Assembly (NCBI RefSeq): GCF_000429685.1
Contig: NZ_AUCI01000008.1
Span: forward strand, 1-64,000
Direction: 5' to 3'
DNA from: Salibacterium aidingense DSM 18341
GTDB taxonomy: Bacteria; Bacillota; Bacilli; Bacillales; Marinococcaceae
Length of the DNA stretch: 64,000 bases
Numbering within the stretch: the first letter of the stretch is position 1; every line of letters begins with the position of its first letter. The position numbers were made by a program, and so were the translations under genes. The notes beneath the pieces were generated by a model. The model was given only the letters and a program-made list of their open reading frames with translations, did no database searches and was not told where the DNA came from. This document shows, one piece after another, positions 55,048 through 64,000 of the stretch.

Positions 55048-55362
55048 ATGAATGACAGTATTATCGGAAGCGCTGAAGCTGCCCGGCAGAATCCCGCAGT
55101 AAATCAGCAGGAACAAAACCGGAGGACTCCGGCCCAAGCGCAGGAATCCTTTAAAAACGCTTTGAATGACGCGATTACACAGGTGAATAATAGACAAATA
55201 GAATCAAACGAAATGACCTCAAAGCTGGCATCAGGGGAAGTGGAAAATCTTCATGAAGTGATGGTTGCCGCTGAAAAAGCCAGCGTAACGCTCCAGACTA
55301 CCGTAGAAGTACGTAATAAAGCATTGGAAGCATATCAAGAAGTCATGCGCATGCAGGTCTGA
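55048..55362 (+). CDS. fliE: flagellar hook-basal body complex protein FliE
   Basis: The 104-residue export-gate/MS-ring junction protein has the typical FliE C-terminal half with SGEVENLHEVMVAAEKASVTLQTTVEVRNKALEAY (about 66-100) ending EVMRMQV. The N-terminal third is polar and poorly conserved. Confidence 0.94.
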   Translation: MNDSIIGSAEAARQNPAVNQQEQNRRTPAQAQESFKNALNDAITQVNNRQIESNEMTSKLASGEVENLHEVMVAAEKASVTLQTTVEVRNKALEAYQEVMRMQV

Positions 55363-55402
55363 TATGCCGAACGATAGCAGGTAATGGAAATCGGGAGGCC
55401 CC

Positions 55403-56983
55403 ATGAAAGAGAAGTTTTTACAATTCAGAGAAAAAACAATTGAATATTGGCGTAATAGGAGTACTGGTCAAAAAACATTAATCCTTGGATTTATTGCATT
55501 CCTTTTTCTTATTATAATCCTTGCCATTTTTTTCGGGACAAGGACCAATTACGCTCCTCTTTATTCTGATTTATCTCCTGAGGAAACCGGTCAGATTAAA
55601 GAGACACTGGATTCACGAGGCATACCGTCAGAACTGAGCAATAATGGTTCTACGATCAGGGTGCCAGAGACACAGGTCGATTCCCTGAAAGTGGAGCTTG
55701 CTTCGGAAGGACTTCCGGACAGCGGTAATATTGACTACTCGTTCATAGAAGACCAAATGGGCTTTGGGATGACAGATAATGAATTTGACACGATGGAAAG
55801 GGCAGCAATGCAGACCGAGTTAGGTACATTGATTGAGAATATTGAAGGGGTGGAAGCGGCGAACGTCATGATTACTCTGCCCGAAGAATCGACATGGGTG
55901 GCAGAGGAAGATGAGCGGGCATCCGCTTCCGTTGTCATTGATACAGGCGGAACCACAAACCTGGAACAAAATCAGATACGTGCTCTGTACCATCTTGTCT
56001 CCAAAAGTGTGCCCGACCTGTCTGTTGATAATATCGTCATTATGAATGAAATGTTTGAGTATTTCGATTATGAAAATCCAGCTTCCAATTCCTCGATGAA
56101 TGCCTATGAAGAACAACGCAGCATTCAGGAAGATATTGAAAAAGATATCCAGTCCCAGTTGCAGCAGATGCTTGGAAAAATGATGGGAATGAATAAAGTG
56201 GTTGTTTCGGTGACGACCGATCTTGATTTCACTCAGGAGACAAGAGAAGAAGCACTTGTCGAACCGGTGGATGAAGAGAATATGGAAGGAATTGAAGTAA
56301 GTGCAGAACGAATTGAAGAGGCTTATGAGGGCGAAGCGCCGGAAGACGGCGGCGTTGCCGGTGCCGGAGAGGAAGATGTAGCAAATTATCCGGCGGGAGC
56401 GGCTACAGGAGAAGGTGACTACGAAAGGGAAGAAGAGCGCATCAATTATGAAGTCAACCGTATTCACCGGGAAATTGTAGAAAGCCCGTATAAGATCAGG
56501 GATCTCGGCATTCAGGTTATGGTAGAACCGCCGGAGCCTGATAATCCGGACTCCCTTGATCCTCAGACCATTACAGATATTGAAGAAATCCTGAGTACGA
56601 TGGTAAATACCAGCATAGACAAATCCTACCTCGAAGATATGGAGCCGGGAGAAACGGATGATAATATTTTTGTTTCTGCCCAGGAATTTAACGGCCAGCC
56701 GGAATTACCGGAAGAAACCGGCACTTCTATTCCGATGTGGATGTATATAACAGCAGGGCTGCTTCTTCTCGCTGTCATTGTTCTTCTGATTATGCTGGTA
56801 CGAAGAAGAAAAGAAGAAGAGGATTGGACCGAAGAAGAAGTGTATGCAGCTGAACCGGTTCCGGATCTTCCAGAGGAAGATGATTCTGAACAGGCCGCAA
56901 GAAGAAAACAGCTGGAGAAACTGGCTCAGGACAATCCAGAGGAATTTTCCAAACTATTACGGACATGGTTATCTGATGACTAA
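55403..56983 (+). CDS. fliF: flagellar MS-ring protein FliF
   Basis: The 526-residue inner-membrane ring protein has a first membrane helix near 25-45, the YscJ-like ring-building domains (with APLYSDLSPEETGQI, NIDYSFIE and LISLP-like MITLPEES), and a second membrane helix near 450-470. The cytoplasmic tail (about 471-526) binds FliG. The stretch before the second ring domain, about residues 285-352, is exceptionally acidic. GGGAGG precedes the ATG. Confidence 0.95.
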   Translation: MKEKFLQFREKTIEYWRNRSTGQKTLILGFIAFLFLIIILAIFFGTRTNYAPLYSDLSPEETGQIKETLDSRGIPSELSNNGSTIRVPETQVDSLKVELASEGLPDSGNIDYSFIEDQMGFGMTDNEFDTMERAAMQTELGTLIENIEGVEAANVMITLPEESTWVAEEDERASASVVIDTGGTTNLEQNQIRALYHLVSKSVPDLSVDNIVIMNEMFEYFDYENPASNSSMNAYEEQRSIQEDIEKDIQSQLQQMLGKMMGMNKVVVSVTTDLDFTQETREEALVEPVDEENMEGIEVSAERIEEAYEGEAPEDGGVAGAGEEDVANYPAGAATGEGDYEREEERINYEVNRIHREIVESPYKIRDLGIQVMVEPPEPDNPDSLDPQTITDIEEILSTMVNTSIDKSYLEDMEPGETDDNIFVSAQEFNGQPELPEETGTSIPMWMYITAGLLLLAVIVLLIMLVRRRKEEEDWTEEEVYAAEPVPDLPEEDDSEQAARRKQLEKLAQDNPEEFSKLLRTWLSDD

Positions 56984-56995
56984 GGGGGACTCGTT

Positions 56996-58009
56996 ATGCC
57001 AAAAGCAAATGACACATTAACAGGAAAACAGAAGGCGGCGATGCTCCTCATTTCTTTAGGCCCTGATGTCTCGGCTCAGGTGTACAAGCATTTAAGTGAG
57101 GAAGAAATTGAAAAATTAACACTGGAGATATCGAATGTCCGCAAAGTCGACAGTGCGACAAAAGAAAATGTATTGGAAGAATTTCATCAGATTGCAGTGG
57201 CCCAGGATTATATCTCCCAGGGAGGGATTGGGTATGCCAAAAGCGTACTGGAAAAGGCGTTAGGAGAAGATGATGCGATGCAGATCATCAACCGCTTAAC
57301 CTCTTCCCTGCAGGTAAAGCCCTTTGATTTTGCCCGAAAAGCCGATCCTTCCCAGATTCTGAATTTCATCCAGAATGAACATCCGCAGACCATTGCTCTT
57401 ATCCTGTCATACCTGGAGTCAGAACAGGCCGGGCAAATATTATCGGAACTCCCGCAGGAAGTACAGGCGGACGTGGCCAAACGAATTGCGGTTATGGACA
57501 GCACTTCTCCAGAAATTGTAAATGAAGTGGAGAATATTCTTGAACAGAAACTTTCTGCTACCGTAACCCAGGATTATACAGAGGCCGGAGGAATTGAAGC
57601 GGTGGTGGAAGTGCTGAACGGAGTAGACCGAAGTACGGAACGTACGATTCTCGATTCGCTTGAAATCCAGGATCCGGAGCTTGCCGAAGAAATTAAGAAA
57701 AGGATGTTTGTCTTTGAAGATATTGTCACGCTCGACAATCGTTCGATTCAGCGTGTCATCCGGGATGTGGAAAACGAAGATCTGCAGCTCTCCCTGAAAG
57801 TAGCAAGCGATGAAGTGAAAGAACTTGTGTTTAATAATATGTCGCAGCGCATGGCGGATAACTTTAAAGAGGAAATGGAATTTATGGGACCGGTCCGGCT
57901 TCGGGATGTGGAAGAATCCCAGACCAGGATTGTTGCGGTCATACGCAGACTGGAAGAAGCTGGTGAGATTGTGATTGCCCGTGGAGGAGGAGATGATATT
58001 ATTGTCTAG
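56996..58009 (+). CDS. fliG: flagellar motor switch protein FliG
   Basis: The 337-residue switch protein has armadillo-type N, middle and C domains. LTGKQKAAMLLISLGPDVSA opens it, EHPQTIALILSYLE marks the middle domain, and FVFEDIVTLDNRSIQRVIRDVE is the C-terminal torque helix region whose charged residues face the stator. It overlaps fliH by 17 bases. Confidence 0.96.
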   Translation: MPKANDTLTGKQKAAMLLISLGPDVSAQVYKHLSEEEIEKLTLEISNVRKVDSATKENVLEEFHQIAVAQDYISQGGIGYAKSVLEKALGEDDAMQIINRLTSSLQVKPFDFARKADPSQILNFIQNEHPQTIALILSYLESEQAGQILSELPQEVQADVAKRIAVMDSTSPEIVNEVENILEQKLSATVTQDYTEAGGIEAVVEVLNGVDRSTERTILDSLEIQDPELAEEIKKRMFVFEDIVTLDNRSIQRVIRDVENEDLQLSLKVASDEVKELVFNNMSQRMADNFKEEMEFMGPVRLRDVEESQTRIVAVIRRLEEAGEIVIARGGGDDIIV

Positions 58010-58808
58010 ACTTATAAAGGCTCCAGACACTCCCGGCCCCTTTCAACAAACTCGTTCTATTCAGGTGAAGCCGGTTTTATCCCGGCAGGCCCAGGAAAGC
58101 AAATCATCAGAAGGAGAAAACAGGGACGAGGCTCCGGGTCATTCCGAAATAAAACAGGAGCAGGAGCGCCTGCGCCGGCAGAGAGAAGATATAGAAGCAT
58201 CCAGAAAGCAGGCCGAAGAAGAGCTGCAGCAGGCCCGTAAAAAAATCAGTGAAGAAGAAGAAAATTCGAAACAGCGGCTGGAACAGGCGTTTGCCGACGC
58301 GAAAAAGGCAGGCTGGAAAGAAGGATACGAAGAGGGGAAAGAGGAAGGGAGAACCGCCTGGGAACAAGCGGTCGAGGAAGCCCGGGATGTTATTTCTTCT
58401 GCTAAAGAGGAGTATCATTATTACCTCGAAAAAGCGGAACCTGTTATTCTCGACCTGGCTCTGGCTGCAGCGAACCGGATTATTTATAAATCATTGGAAG
58501 ATGAAGACGGCACCTGGCTTGAAATTGTAAAAAATGCTGTCAAAGAGGTAAAAGACCATGAAGAAGTGGCAGTGCATGTTCCGGTTTCCCGTTTAGAAGA
58601 AACAAAGCAGCAGCGCCAGGAGATGGAGAACCTGCTGGCTTATTCCCAAGAATTGATGATATTTCCAGACAGCTCCCTAAACGAGAATGACTGTATCATT
58701 GAAACACCGTATGGAAAAGTGGACGCTTCTTTGGACAGTCAGCTGCAGGAATTAAAAGAACAGCTGGAAGAAAAATTGAAAGAGGGCGGTCTTCATGAAA
58801 GCAGCTGA
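57993..58808 (+). CDS. fliH: flagellar export ATPase regulator FliH
   Basis: The 271-residue stator of the export ATPase begins MILLSRLIKAPD. It has a long charged coiled coil (about 45-115), including the KKAGWKEGYEEGKEEGR glycine-repeat stretch. The globular C-terminus has LDLALAAANRIIYKSLE. The ATG at 57993, inside fliG and behind GGAGG, fits family starts; a TTG six codons earlier is also open. It overlaps fliI by 14 bases. Confidence 0.92.
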   Translation: MILLSRLIKAPDTPGPFQQTRSIQVKPVLSRQAQESKSSEGENRDEAPGHSEIKQEQERLRRQREDIEASRKQAEEELQQARKKISEEEENSKQRLEQAFADAKKAGWKEGYEEGKEEGRTAWEQAVEEARDVISSAKEEYHYYLEKAEPVILDLALAAANRIIYKSLEDEDGTWLEIVKNAVKEVKDHEEVAVHVPVSRLEETKQQRQEMENLLAYSQELMIFPDSSLNENDCIIETPYGKVDASLDSQLQELKEQLEEKLKEGGLHESS

Positions 58809-60108
58809 CCTGCTGCAGGAAGTTCCTTCATTAAATCCTTACAAACAATATGGGAAGGTAACAAGGGCAGTGGGACTTACCATTGAATCCAAAGGGCCGC
58901 GCACTTCTGTCGGCGAATTGTGCTACATTCATCCGCAGGAAAAGAAAGAGCCGGTTTTGGCCGAAGTAGTTGGGTTCAAGGATAAATATGTACAACTTAT
59001 GCCCCTGAAACAAACAGCCGAAATCAGTCCCGGCAGTTTGGTGGAAGCTACTAGAAAACCCCTGCAGATTAAAAGCGGCCACGGTCTTATTGGAAAGGTT
59101 ATCGATGGCACAGGCCAGCCTCTTGACGGGTCGGTGCTTCCGGAAGGGCTGTCACCGGTTCCAACCGAAGCTGAACCGCCGAACCCACTGCTGCGGCCGC
59201 GGATTAACGAACCGCTTTCTCTCGGGATTAAAGCCATTGATGGTTTGCTTACGATTGGAAAGGGCCAGCGCATTGGTATTTTTGCTGGAAGCGGAGTCGG
59301 CAAAAGTACCATACTTTCCATGCTGACCAGATATTCAGAAGCAGAAGTTAATGTCATTGCATTAATAGGAGAACGGGGCCGGGAGGTAAAAGATTTTATC
59401 GAACGGGACCTTGGCGAAGAAGGCATGAAAAAATCGGTGGTCGTCGTAGCGACGTCCGACCAGCCTGCCTTAATGAGAATAAAGGGAGCAATGACGGCCA
59501 CGGCCGTTGCGGAGTATTTCCGGGATCAAGGCAAACAGGTGAATTTAATGATGGATTCTGTGACCCGTTTTGCTATGGCTCAGCGGGAAATCGGACTTGC
59601 CGTGGGAGAACCGCCGACCACAAAAGGTTATACCCCATCTGTTTTTGCGATGCTGCCGAAACTGCTGGAACGTTCAGGAACAAGCCAGGCCGGCTCTATT
59701 ACTGCCTTTTACACTGTTTTGGTCGACGGTGATGATTTAAATGAACCGATTGCAGACGCGGTACGGGGAATTCTCGACGGTCACCTGGTATTGGATAGAA
59801 AACTGGCGGATAAAGGGCACTACCCCGCAATCAATGTGCTGCAAAGCATCAGCAGAGTGATGGAGGAACTGGTGGATGAGGACCACCAAAAGGCAGCAGA
59901 CAATCTCCGGCGCCTGCTTTCCACCTATATGGAATCCGAGGATCTTATTAACATTGGCGCATATAAAAAAGGGTCTTCCAAAGAAATAGATAAAGCTATC
60001 AAAATGCAGCCGGCCATCAATCAATTTTTACAGCAGGATACCAGCGAAGTGCTTACCTTTTCTGAGACAAGAAAGGCCCTGATTGAACAGTTTGGCAAAG
60101 GAGAATGA
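58795..60108 (+). CDS. fliI: flagellum-specific export ATP synthase FliI
   Basis: The 437-residue F1-beta-like ATPase drives flagellar protein export with FliH and FliJ. Walker A GSGVGKST lies near residues 165-172, GERGREVKDFI near 188, and the Walker B LMMDSVTRFA near 248. The type III ATPase C-terminus follows. The start lies within fliH. Confidence 0.96.
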   Translation: MKAADLLQEVPSLNPYKQYGKVTRAVGLTIESKGPRTSVGELCYIHPQEKKEPVLAEVVGFKDKYVQLMPLKQTAEISPGSLVEATRKPLQIKSGHGLIGKVIDGTGQPLDGSVLPEGLSPVPTEAEPPNPLLRPRINEPLSLGIKAIDGLLTIGKGQRIGIFAGSGVGKSTILSMLTRYSEAEVNVIALIGERGREVKDFIERDLGEEGMKKSVVVVATSDQPALMRIKGAMTATAVAEYFRDQGKQVNLMMDSVTRFAMAQREIGLAVGEPPTTKGYTPSVFAMLPKLLERSGTSQAGSITAFYTVLVDGDDLNEPIADAVRGILDGHLVLDRKLADKGHYPAINVLQSISRVMEELVDEDHQKAADNLRRLLSTYMESEDLINIGAYKKGSSKEIDKAIKMQPAINQFLQQDTSEVLTFSETRKALIEQFGKGE

Positions 60109-60111
60109 TGA

Positions 60112-60549
60112 ATGTCTTTTACCTACTCATTCCAGAAAATTTTAGAGTTGAGAAAGCGGGAAAAGGAGCAGAAAGAACAGGAGTATCATCAGTGCGTAGA
60201 GCAGTTCGAACGCATGGCCACGGCGTTGTACGAACTGTTAAAACAAAAAGAGCAGATGGAAGAAATGTACAAAGAACAAATGGGCCGAGGCGTGTTTATT
60301 CACCAACTCCAGCAAAATGAAAAAGTAATCTTTCAAATGCAGGAGAAGATTCAGACGATTCAGCATCAGACAGACAAGGCCCGTGACATCATGTTTAAAA
60401 AAGAAGAAGAAATGCAGACCGCTTCGGTGGAATGGAAAAAGTACCAAAAAATAAAAGAATGGGAAAAAGAGACGCACGAACGCTCTTTAAAACAGGAAGA
60501 GGAAAAATTAATGGATGAAATCTCAACGCGGAAGTATGCATTTCGTTGA
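60112..60549 (+). CDS. fliJ: flagellar export chaperone FliJ
   Basis: The 145-residue protein is almost wholly coiled coil, resembling the gamma subunit of F1. It begins SFTYSFQKILELRKREKEQKE-like and has the RGVFIHQLQQ turn. It lies three bases after fliI. Confidence 0.92.
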   Translation: MSFTYSFQKILELRKREKEQKEQEYHQCVEQFERMATALYELLKQKEQMEEMYKEQMGRGVFIHQLQQNEKVIFQMQEKIQTIQHQTDKARDIMFKKEEEMQTASVEWKKYQKIKEWEKETHERSLKQEEEKLMDEISTRKYAFR

Positions 60550-60564
60550 AATTAGGTGAAAGGG

Positions 60565-61128
60565 ATGGCGAAAAAAGCAAATGAGAATAAAAGTGGAAAA
60601 TGGCAGTGGTTCTTCCTGATCATTGTTATTCCTGTCATTTTTGCCGTAGTGCTCGGCGGTGTCCTTTTATCTGTTTTAGGAGTAAACGTGGTGGATATGA
60701 GTAAAAGCATTGCCTCTGATCTTCCTATCATTTCCTCTGAGGAGGGCGACGAGGAGGAGGAAGGCGAATCACAGGGCGGGGGAGTAACAGCAGAAGATAT
60801 GGCTGCCAAGGAAGAAGAAATAGCCTCGCTCGAACAGGAATTAGAAGCCCGGGATACCGAAATACGGGAGCTTGAAGAACAGATAGAAACGATGCAGATT
60901 GAGCAGGAAACAGAAGATAAGGAAGACGAAGCGGACACGGAACTGCGCGAGCTTGCTCAAGTTTATGAAAATATGGATGCTGCAGACGCGGCAGATATTC
61001 TTTCAGAAATGGGAAATGAAGAAATAGTAAGGCATATGTCGGAAATGAGCAATGAGGCGCAGGCGGATATTCTCTCGGAAATGGAGACGGAGACGGCATC
61101 CGCACTTATGAGCACACTGGGTCAATAA
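60565..61128 (+). CDS. ylxF: MotE/YlxF family flagellar protein
   Basis: The 187-residue protein has one N-terminal membrane helix (about 14-42), an acidic stretch, a coiled coil (about 72-120) and a C-terminal MgtE N-domain-like helical repeat (about 130-185, with YENMDAADAADILSEM and SNEAQADILSEME). It matches YlxF, related to MotE, a periplasmic helper of flagellar assembly or motor function. The ATG at 60565 behind AGGTGA is preferred to a GTG three codons earlier. Confidence 0.88.
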   Translation: MAKKANENKSGKWQWFFLIIVIPVIFAVVLGGVLLSVLGVNVVDMSKSIASDLPIISSEEGDEEEEGESQGGGVTAEDMAAKEEEIASLEQELEARDTEIRELEEQIETMQIEQETEDKEDEADTELRELAQVYENMDAADAADILSEMGNEEIVRHMSEMSNEAQADILSEMETETASALMSTLGQ

Positions 61129-61161
61129 CCAGGAAAGGACGCTTGAAAGGGGGTGAAACAG

Positions 61162-62568
61162 ATGCAGATGCAAATGCTTATGCAGGCACTGCCCACATCA
61201 AAAATTTCCAATCAGCAGTGGCAGGACAGCCTGAATGCTGCCGCCGATTCGAAAAAGGGAGGCTTTTTCGACGCACTGGGAAAAGCGCTGCAGGCGGAAA
61301 TGGCCGGGGACGCCTCACCAGGGAATGGAAGTTCAGAGGTATCAGAAGAAGAGTTGTTCGCTCGTTTTTTTGAAAATGGAGAACAGCTGCTTGAAGAGTT
61401 TGGGGAAGAACTAAGGGCTTTATTCGCGGATGGTCCGCTGGAATGGACAAGCGAATTAAAAAATCTGCTGGAAGGTCTTCCGCAGGAAATGCAGGCCCTG
61501 GCCGAAATGCTCTCCTCTGCAGAAGAGAAGGAGCGGACCGCTTGGATAGAAGAATCCCTGACACCGACCACAGCCAACGGTGAAACAGAAATGCTGGAGG
61601 CCCTGAAAGATTTTCTGGCCGAAAAAGGGGAGACGGAACTGGCTGAAAAAGTAGAAGCGATGAGTTCGGAGGAAGAAACGATGGCTTCCGCCTTAACAGG
61701 GCTGATAGCTCTTCTTAATCAGTCTATTCAAGCATCAAACAACGAACCTTCTTTCTCATCAGGCCCGTTCCATCAGCAGTCTTCCGGCTTATTCTCCTCT
61801 ATATCGTCCCTGGTGTCATCTTTTATAAACGCCGGGAAACAGCAGGATGCTTCTAATCCACAGCAATCGCTGCAGCAGCTGACGCGCTGGATGGAAAATC
61901 AGGGACAGCAGCATCAGATGAAGTCTATGGAAGGGCTGACGGAGGCATGGAAAAAATCCTCTTCTGAAAGCGAAACAAAGCAGAATTACCTTCAGCAGCT
62001 TCTGAACCGCGGGATGACGTCCTCGGAATCCACAGCATCCAAAGCACAGCCGGCGTCCCTGACGGCACAGGATTCTACCGGCGTGATGGCCAAAGCTCAA
62101 CAGGCCGTTATTTTTCTGGGTGAAGGGAAAACAGAGCATGCCAGAGCCCAGGAGTTCATGAAACAGTTTCAGGAACTGCTCGGCAAGAGTAATCTTCAGT
62201 CGTTCAAAAATGGAACCCAGCAGTTAACGGTAAAACTGGTTCCTGAAAATCTTGGCCGTCTGGATGTGAAGATTGTGCAGCAGAATGGCCAGTTGACCGC
62301 TCAATTGATGACAAGCACCAATACAGCCAGGGAAATGGTCGAAAGCCAAATCCATCAGCTGCGGACAGCCTTCCACCAGCAGAACATTCAGGTAGACAGG
62401 ATTGATGTGGCACAGCAGCAGGCATCCACGTTGCAGGAGGACCATCAGGAACAGGGAGACCAGCAGGAAAACGAGAACGGAAATAGGACCGAAGAGGACA
62501 TAGCAGAGGAAAACGAGGAATCGTTTGCAGATATGCTGGAAGAATTAACATTTAATGAACAGGTGTAG
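61162..62568 (+). CDS. fliK: flagellar hook-length control protein FliK
   Basis: This 468-residue secreted ruler has a Gln/Ser/Glu-rich flexible N-terminal two-thirds. The folded Flg_hook C-domain (about 340-425) carries QLTVKLVPENLGRLDVKI and QIHQLRTAFHQQNIQVDRIDV. The terminal 45 residues are highly acidic. It times the switch from hook to filament export. The ATG at 61162 follows AAGGGGGTGA; an upstream GTG is also in frame. Confidence 0.92.
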   Translation: MQMQMLMQALPTSKISNQQWQDSLNAAADSKKGGFFDALGKALQAEMAGDASPGNGSSEVSEEELFARFFENGEQLLEEFGEELRALFADGPLEWTSELKNLLEGLPQEMQALAEMLSSAEEKERTAWIEESLTPTTANGETEMLEALKDFLAEKGETELAEKVEAMSSEEETMASALTGLIALLNQSIQASNNEPSFSSGPFHQQSSGLFSSISSLVSSFINAGKQQDASNPQQSLQQLTRWMENQGQQHQMKSMEGLTEAWKKSSSESETKQNYLQQLLNRGMTSSESTASKAQPASLTAQDSTGVMAKAQQAVIFLGEGKTEHARAQEFMKQFQELLGKSNLQSFKNGTQQLTVKLVPENLGRLDVKIVQQNGQLTAQLMTSTNTAREMVESQIHQLRTAFHQQNIQVDRIDVAQQQASTLQEDHQEQGDQQENENGNRTEEDIAEENEESFADMLEELTFNEQV

Positions 62569-62577
62569 GTGATTTGG

Positions 62578-63075
62578 ATGGCAAATACAATCCAGGATAA
62601 TTACGGTGTCCCATCCCAGAAAGAGTCATTAATTACGAATCAAGAGGATTCTGCTCTTGGGAAAGATGATTTTCTGAAGATTTTAATGACCCAGCTGCAG
62701 AATCAGGACCCGATGAATCCAATGGATGATAAAGAGTTTGTAGGCCAGATGGCGCAGTTTTCTTCGCTGGAACAGATGACCAATATGACAACAGCCATTA
62801 CGACCATGGCTCGGGCCCAGCAGAAAGGTTCGCTTGTGCAGCACAGTGAACTGATCGGAAAAACGGTTACCTGGGAGCGAACCTATGAAGATGATAACGG
62901 AGTCGAACAAACGGAAGAAGTAGTGAACAGCGTCCAGTCTGTCAGGCAGGACAGCGAAGGGAACATCCGGCTGCTCTTGGACAGCGACCGCTGGATTAAC
63001 AGTGAACAGCTGATTCAGGTCGATACAGCACCAGCAGAAGAAGAGAACGGCAATGAAGAAGACAGCGGAGAATAA
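62578..63075 (+). CDS. flgD: flagellar hook assembly scaffold FlgD
   Basis: The 165-residue hook cap begins MANTIQDNYG and has the family core KDDFLKILMTQLQNQDPMNPMDDKEFVGQMAQFSSLEQM (about 30-69). It lacks the C-terminal FlgD Ig-like/Tudor domains of E. coli FlgD, as usual for Bacillus. AGGTGAT precedes the ATG. Confidence 0.95.
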   Translation: MANTIQDNYGVPSQKESLITNQEDSALGKDDFLKILMTQLQNQDPMNPMDDKEFVGQMAQFSSLEQMTNMTTAITTMARAQQKGSLVQHSELIGKTVTWERTYEDDNGVEQTEEVVNSVQSVRQDSEGNIRLLLDSDRWINSEQLIQVDTAPAEEENGNEEDSGE

Positions 63076-63111
63076 GGGTGACGCTGTTTCTACAGGCAGG
63101 AGGCGAACAGT

Positions 63112-63507
63112 ATGAGTTCCGGTATTCAGACGAACGGGCTTCATCAGCTGCCTCATCCGGCAACCTCCCTCCCGAAACAAAAAGCGGACGTAACCAACGA
63201 CACATCTTTTAAAGAGGTCCTTGCCGGCCAGCTTGAAAAGAAGGCGGAAGCTCTTAAAGTCAGTAAACACGCCGAAAAAAGGCTGCATGACAGAGATGTT
63301 CTCGTAACCGATACAGAATGGCAGAGAATCTCGGAAAAAATAGAAGAGGCCCGGACTAAAGGGGTGAAGGACGCGATGGTAGTGACGGACAACAGCGCAC
63401 TTGTTATCAGTGCGGAGAATAATACCGTCATTACTGCGATGAACCGTGACGAGGCAGCGGAGCATGTCTTTACCAATATCAACGGCACCATTGTTGTGAA
63501 AGAATAA
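63112..63507 (+). CDS. TIGR02530-family flagellar operon protein
   Basis: The 131-residue protein has a variable N-terminus (about 1-50) and a conserved part with ALKVSKHAEKRL, WQRISEKIEEARTKGVKDAMV and a C-terminal AEHVFTNINGTIVV. It is placed between flgD and flgE, typical of the family in Bacilli and Clostridia. Function is unknown. AGGAGG lies nine bases before the ATG. The 84 bases after it contain only short G/C-rich inverted repeats. Confidence 0.85.
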   Translation: MSSGIQTNGLHQLPHPATSLPKQKADVTNDTSFKEVLAGQLEKKAEALKVSKHAEKRLHDRDVLVTDTEWQRISEKIEEARTKGVKDAMVVTDNSALVISAENNTVITAMNRDEAAEHVFTNINGTIVVKE

Positions 63508-63591
63508 CCGGCCCGACCTGAAAAGGAAGCCGGCAGACGGCCGACCGACAGACGCCGTCAGAAAACATGAAAAAATGGAGGATGAACAATT

Positions 63592-64000
63592 ATGTTAGCT
63601 TCAATGTACTCAGGCATTTCAGGAATGAGAAACTTCCAGCAGAAACTCGACGTCACCGGAAATAACATTTCTAACGTCAATACCTTTGGATTCAAAAAAG
63701 GCAGAGCCACCTTTAAAGACATGGTCAGCCAGCAGATCGCCGGCGCCACCGCACCAGATGGAGGAATGGGCGGGTCAAACCCGAGACAGGTAGGTCTCGG
63801 TTCGCAATTAGCAAGCATTGATACGGTACAAACACAAGGCAGCTTGCAAAATACAAACAGAGAACTAGATTTAGGTATTTCAGGTGATGGTTTCTTTAGA
63901 GTGGGTGACGGGGATGGTAATGAATTTTATACGAGAGCAGGCAATTTTTATTTGGATGAAGAGGGAACACTTGTTAATAGTGATGGATATAACATATTAG
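63592..64000 (+). CDS. flgE: flagellar hook protein FlgE, partial (C-terminus off the edge)
   Basis: The first 136 codons are present. MLASMYSGISGMRNFQQKLD and VTGNNISNVNTFGFKKGRATF are the N-terminal rod/hook signature. Then come GLGSQLASIDTVQTQGSLQNT and LGISGDGFFRV, the start of the D1 domain. The hook's distal domains are beyond the window. GGAGGATG lies upstream of the ATG at 63592. Confidence 0.95.
   Translation, partial: MLASMYSGISGMRNFQQKLDVTGNNISNVNTFGFKKGRATFKDMVSQQIAGATAPDGGMGGSNPRQVGLGSQLASIDTVQTQGSLQNTNRELDLGISGDGFFRVGDGDGNEFYTRAGNFYLDEEGTLVNSDGYNIL

Noticed and set aside
61816-62551. Long open frames on the strand opposite fliK, and many similar ones opposite other genes
   Set aside because: They mirror codon bias of the real genes, lack ribosome sites and show no recognisable domains.
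63508-63591. G/C-rich inverted repeats between the flagellar operon protein gene and flgE
   Set aside because: Stems are short and imperfect and there is no T tract; not convincing as a terminator or regulatory element.

Overview
The window is a 64 kb piece of a low-to-mid GC, endospore-forming, flagellated member of the Bacillaceae. Gene order follows the Bacillus subtilis ylo-smc-codY-fla/che chromosomal arm almost gene for gene. SpoVM, CodY, RemA, FapR, ClpYQ (HslUV) and a long flgB operon all point to Bacillales. The extracellular parts of PrkC and FliF are strongly acidic, which suggests a halophilic or alkaliphilic species; that last step is inference.

Layout. Positions 1-350 hold the 5' end of an IS3-family insertion sequence cut by the window edge. 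527-4978 carries divergent rqcH (ribosome quality control) and a Ca2+ P-type ATPase. 5.0-18.8 kb is a run of housekeeping genes: yloC, remA, gmk, rpoZ, coaBC, priA, fmt, rsmB, rlmN, prpC, prkC, rsgA and rpe. Next come spoVM and the opposing rpmB. 19.7-24.9 kb holds an Asp23-like gene, fatty-acid kinase fakA with a DegV/FakB-type partner, and recG. 24.9-28.6 kb is the FapR-controlled phospholipid and fatty-acid cluster (fapR, plsX, fabD, fabG, acpP), followed by rnc. After a repeat-rich gap with a small UPF0435 gene come smc, ftsY, ylxM and ffh, then the ribosomal and tRNA-modification group rpsP, khpA, ylqD, rimM, trmD and rplS. rbgA, rnhB, ylqG, ylqH, sucCD, dprA, topA, xerC, hslVU and codY follow. 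From 54.0 kb to the right edge runs the flagellar operon flgB, flgC, fliE-fliJ, motE-like, fliK, flgD, a flagellar operon protein and flgE, which is cut by the edge.

How it works together. The genes serve translation and ribosome assembly, membrane lipid synthesis, protein targeting, chromosome maintenance, central metabolism, and the flagellar hook-basal body. Many neighbours overlap by 1-23 bases, so translational coupling is likely. I found sigma-A-like promoters before yloC, rpmB, asp23, fapR, ylxM, rpsP, rplS, rbgA, sucC, topA, xerC and flgB. A good FapR operator sits at the fapR start site.

The notable departures from the standard arrangement are these. dprA has its start codon put out of frame by an 11-bp near-tandem duplication. 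def, thiN, sdaAB/sdaAA and trmFO are absent from their usual places. Three kinds of structured intergenic repeat are present. A 20-codon leader ORF overlaps the recG start. Several mRNA leaders (rnc, ftsY, sucC, flgB) contain suggestive hairpins. I see no CRISPR array, rRNA, tRNA, prophage or defence island. Most of the window is conserved core genome, and I do not see a clearly new multi-gene system.
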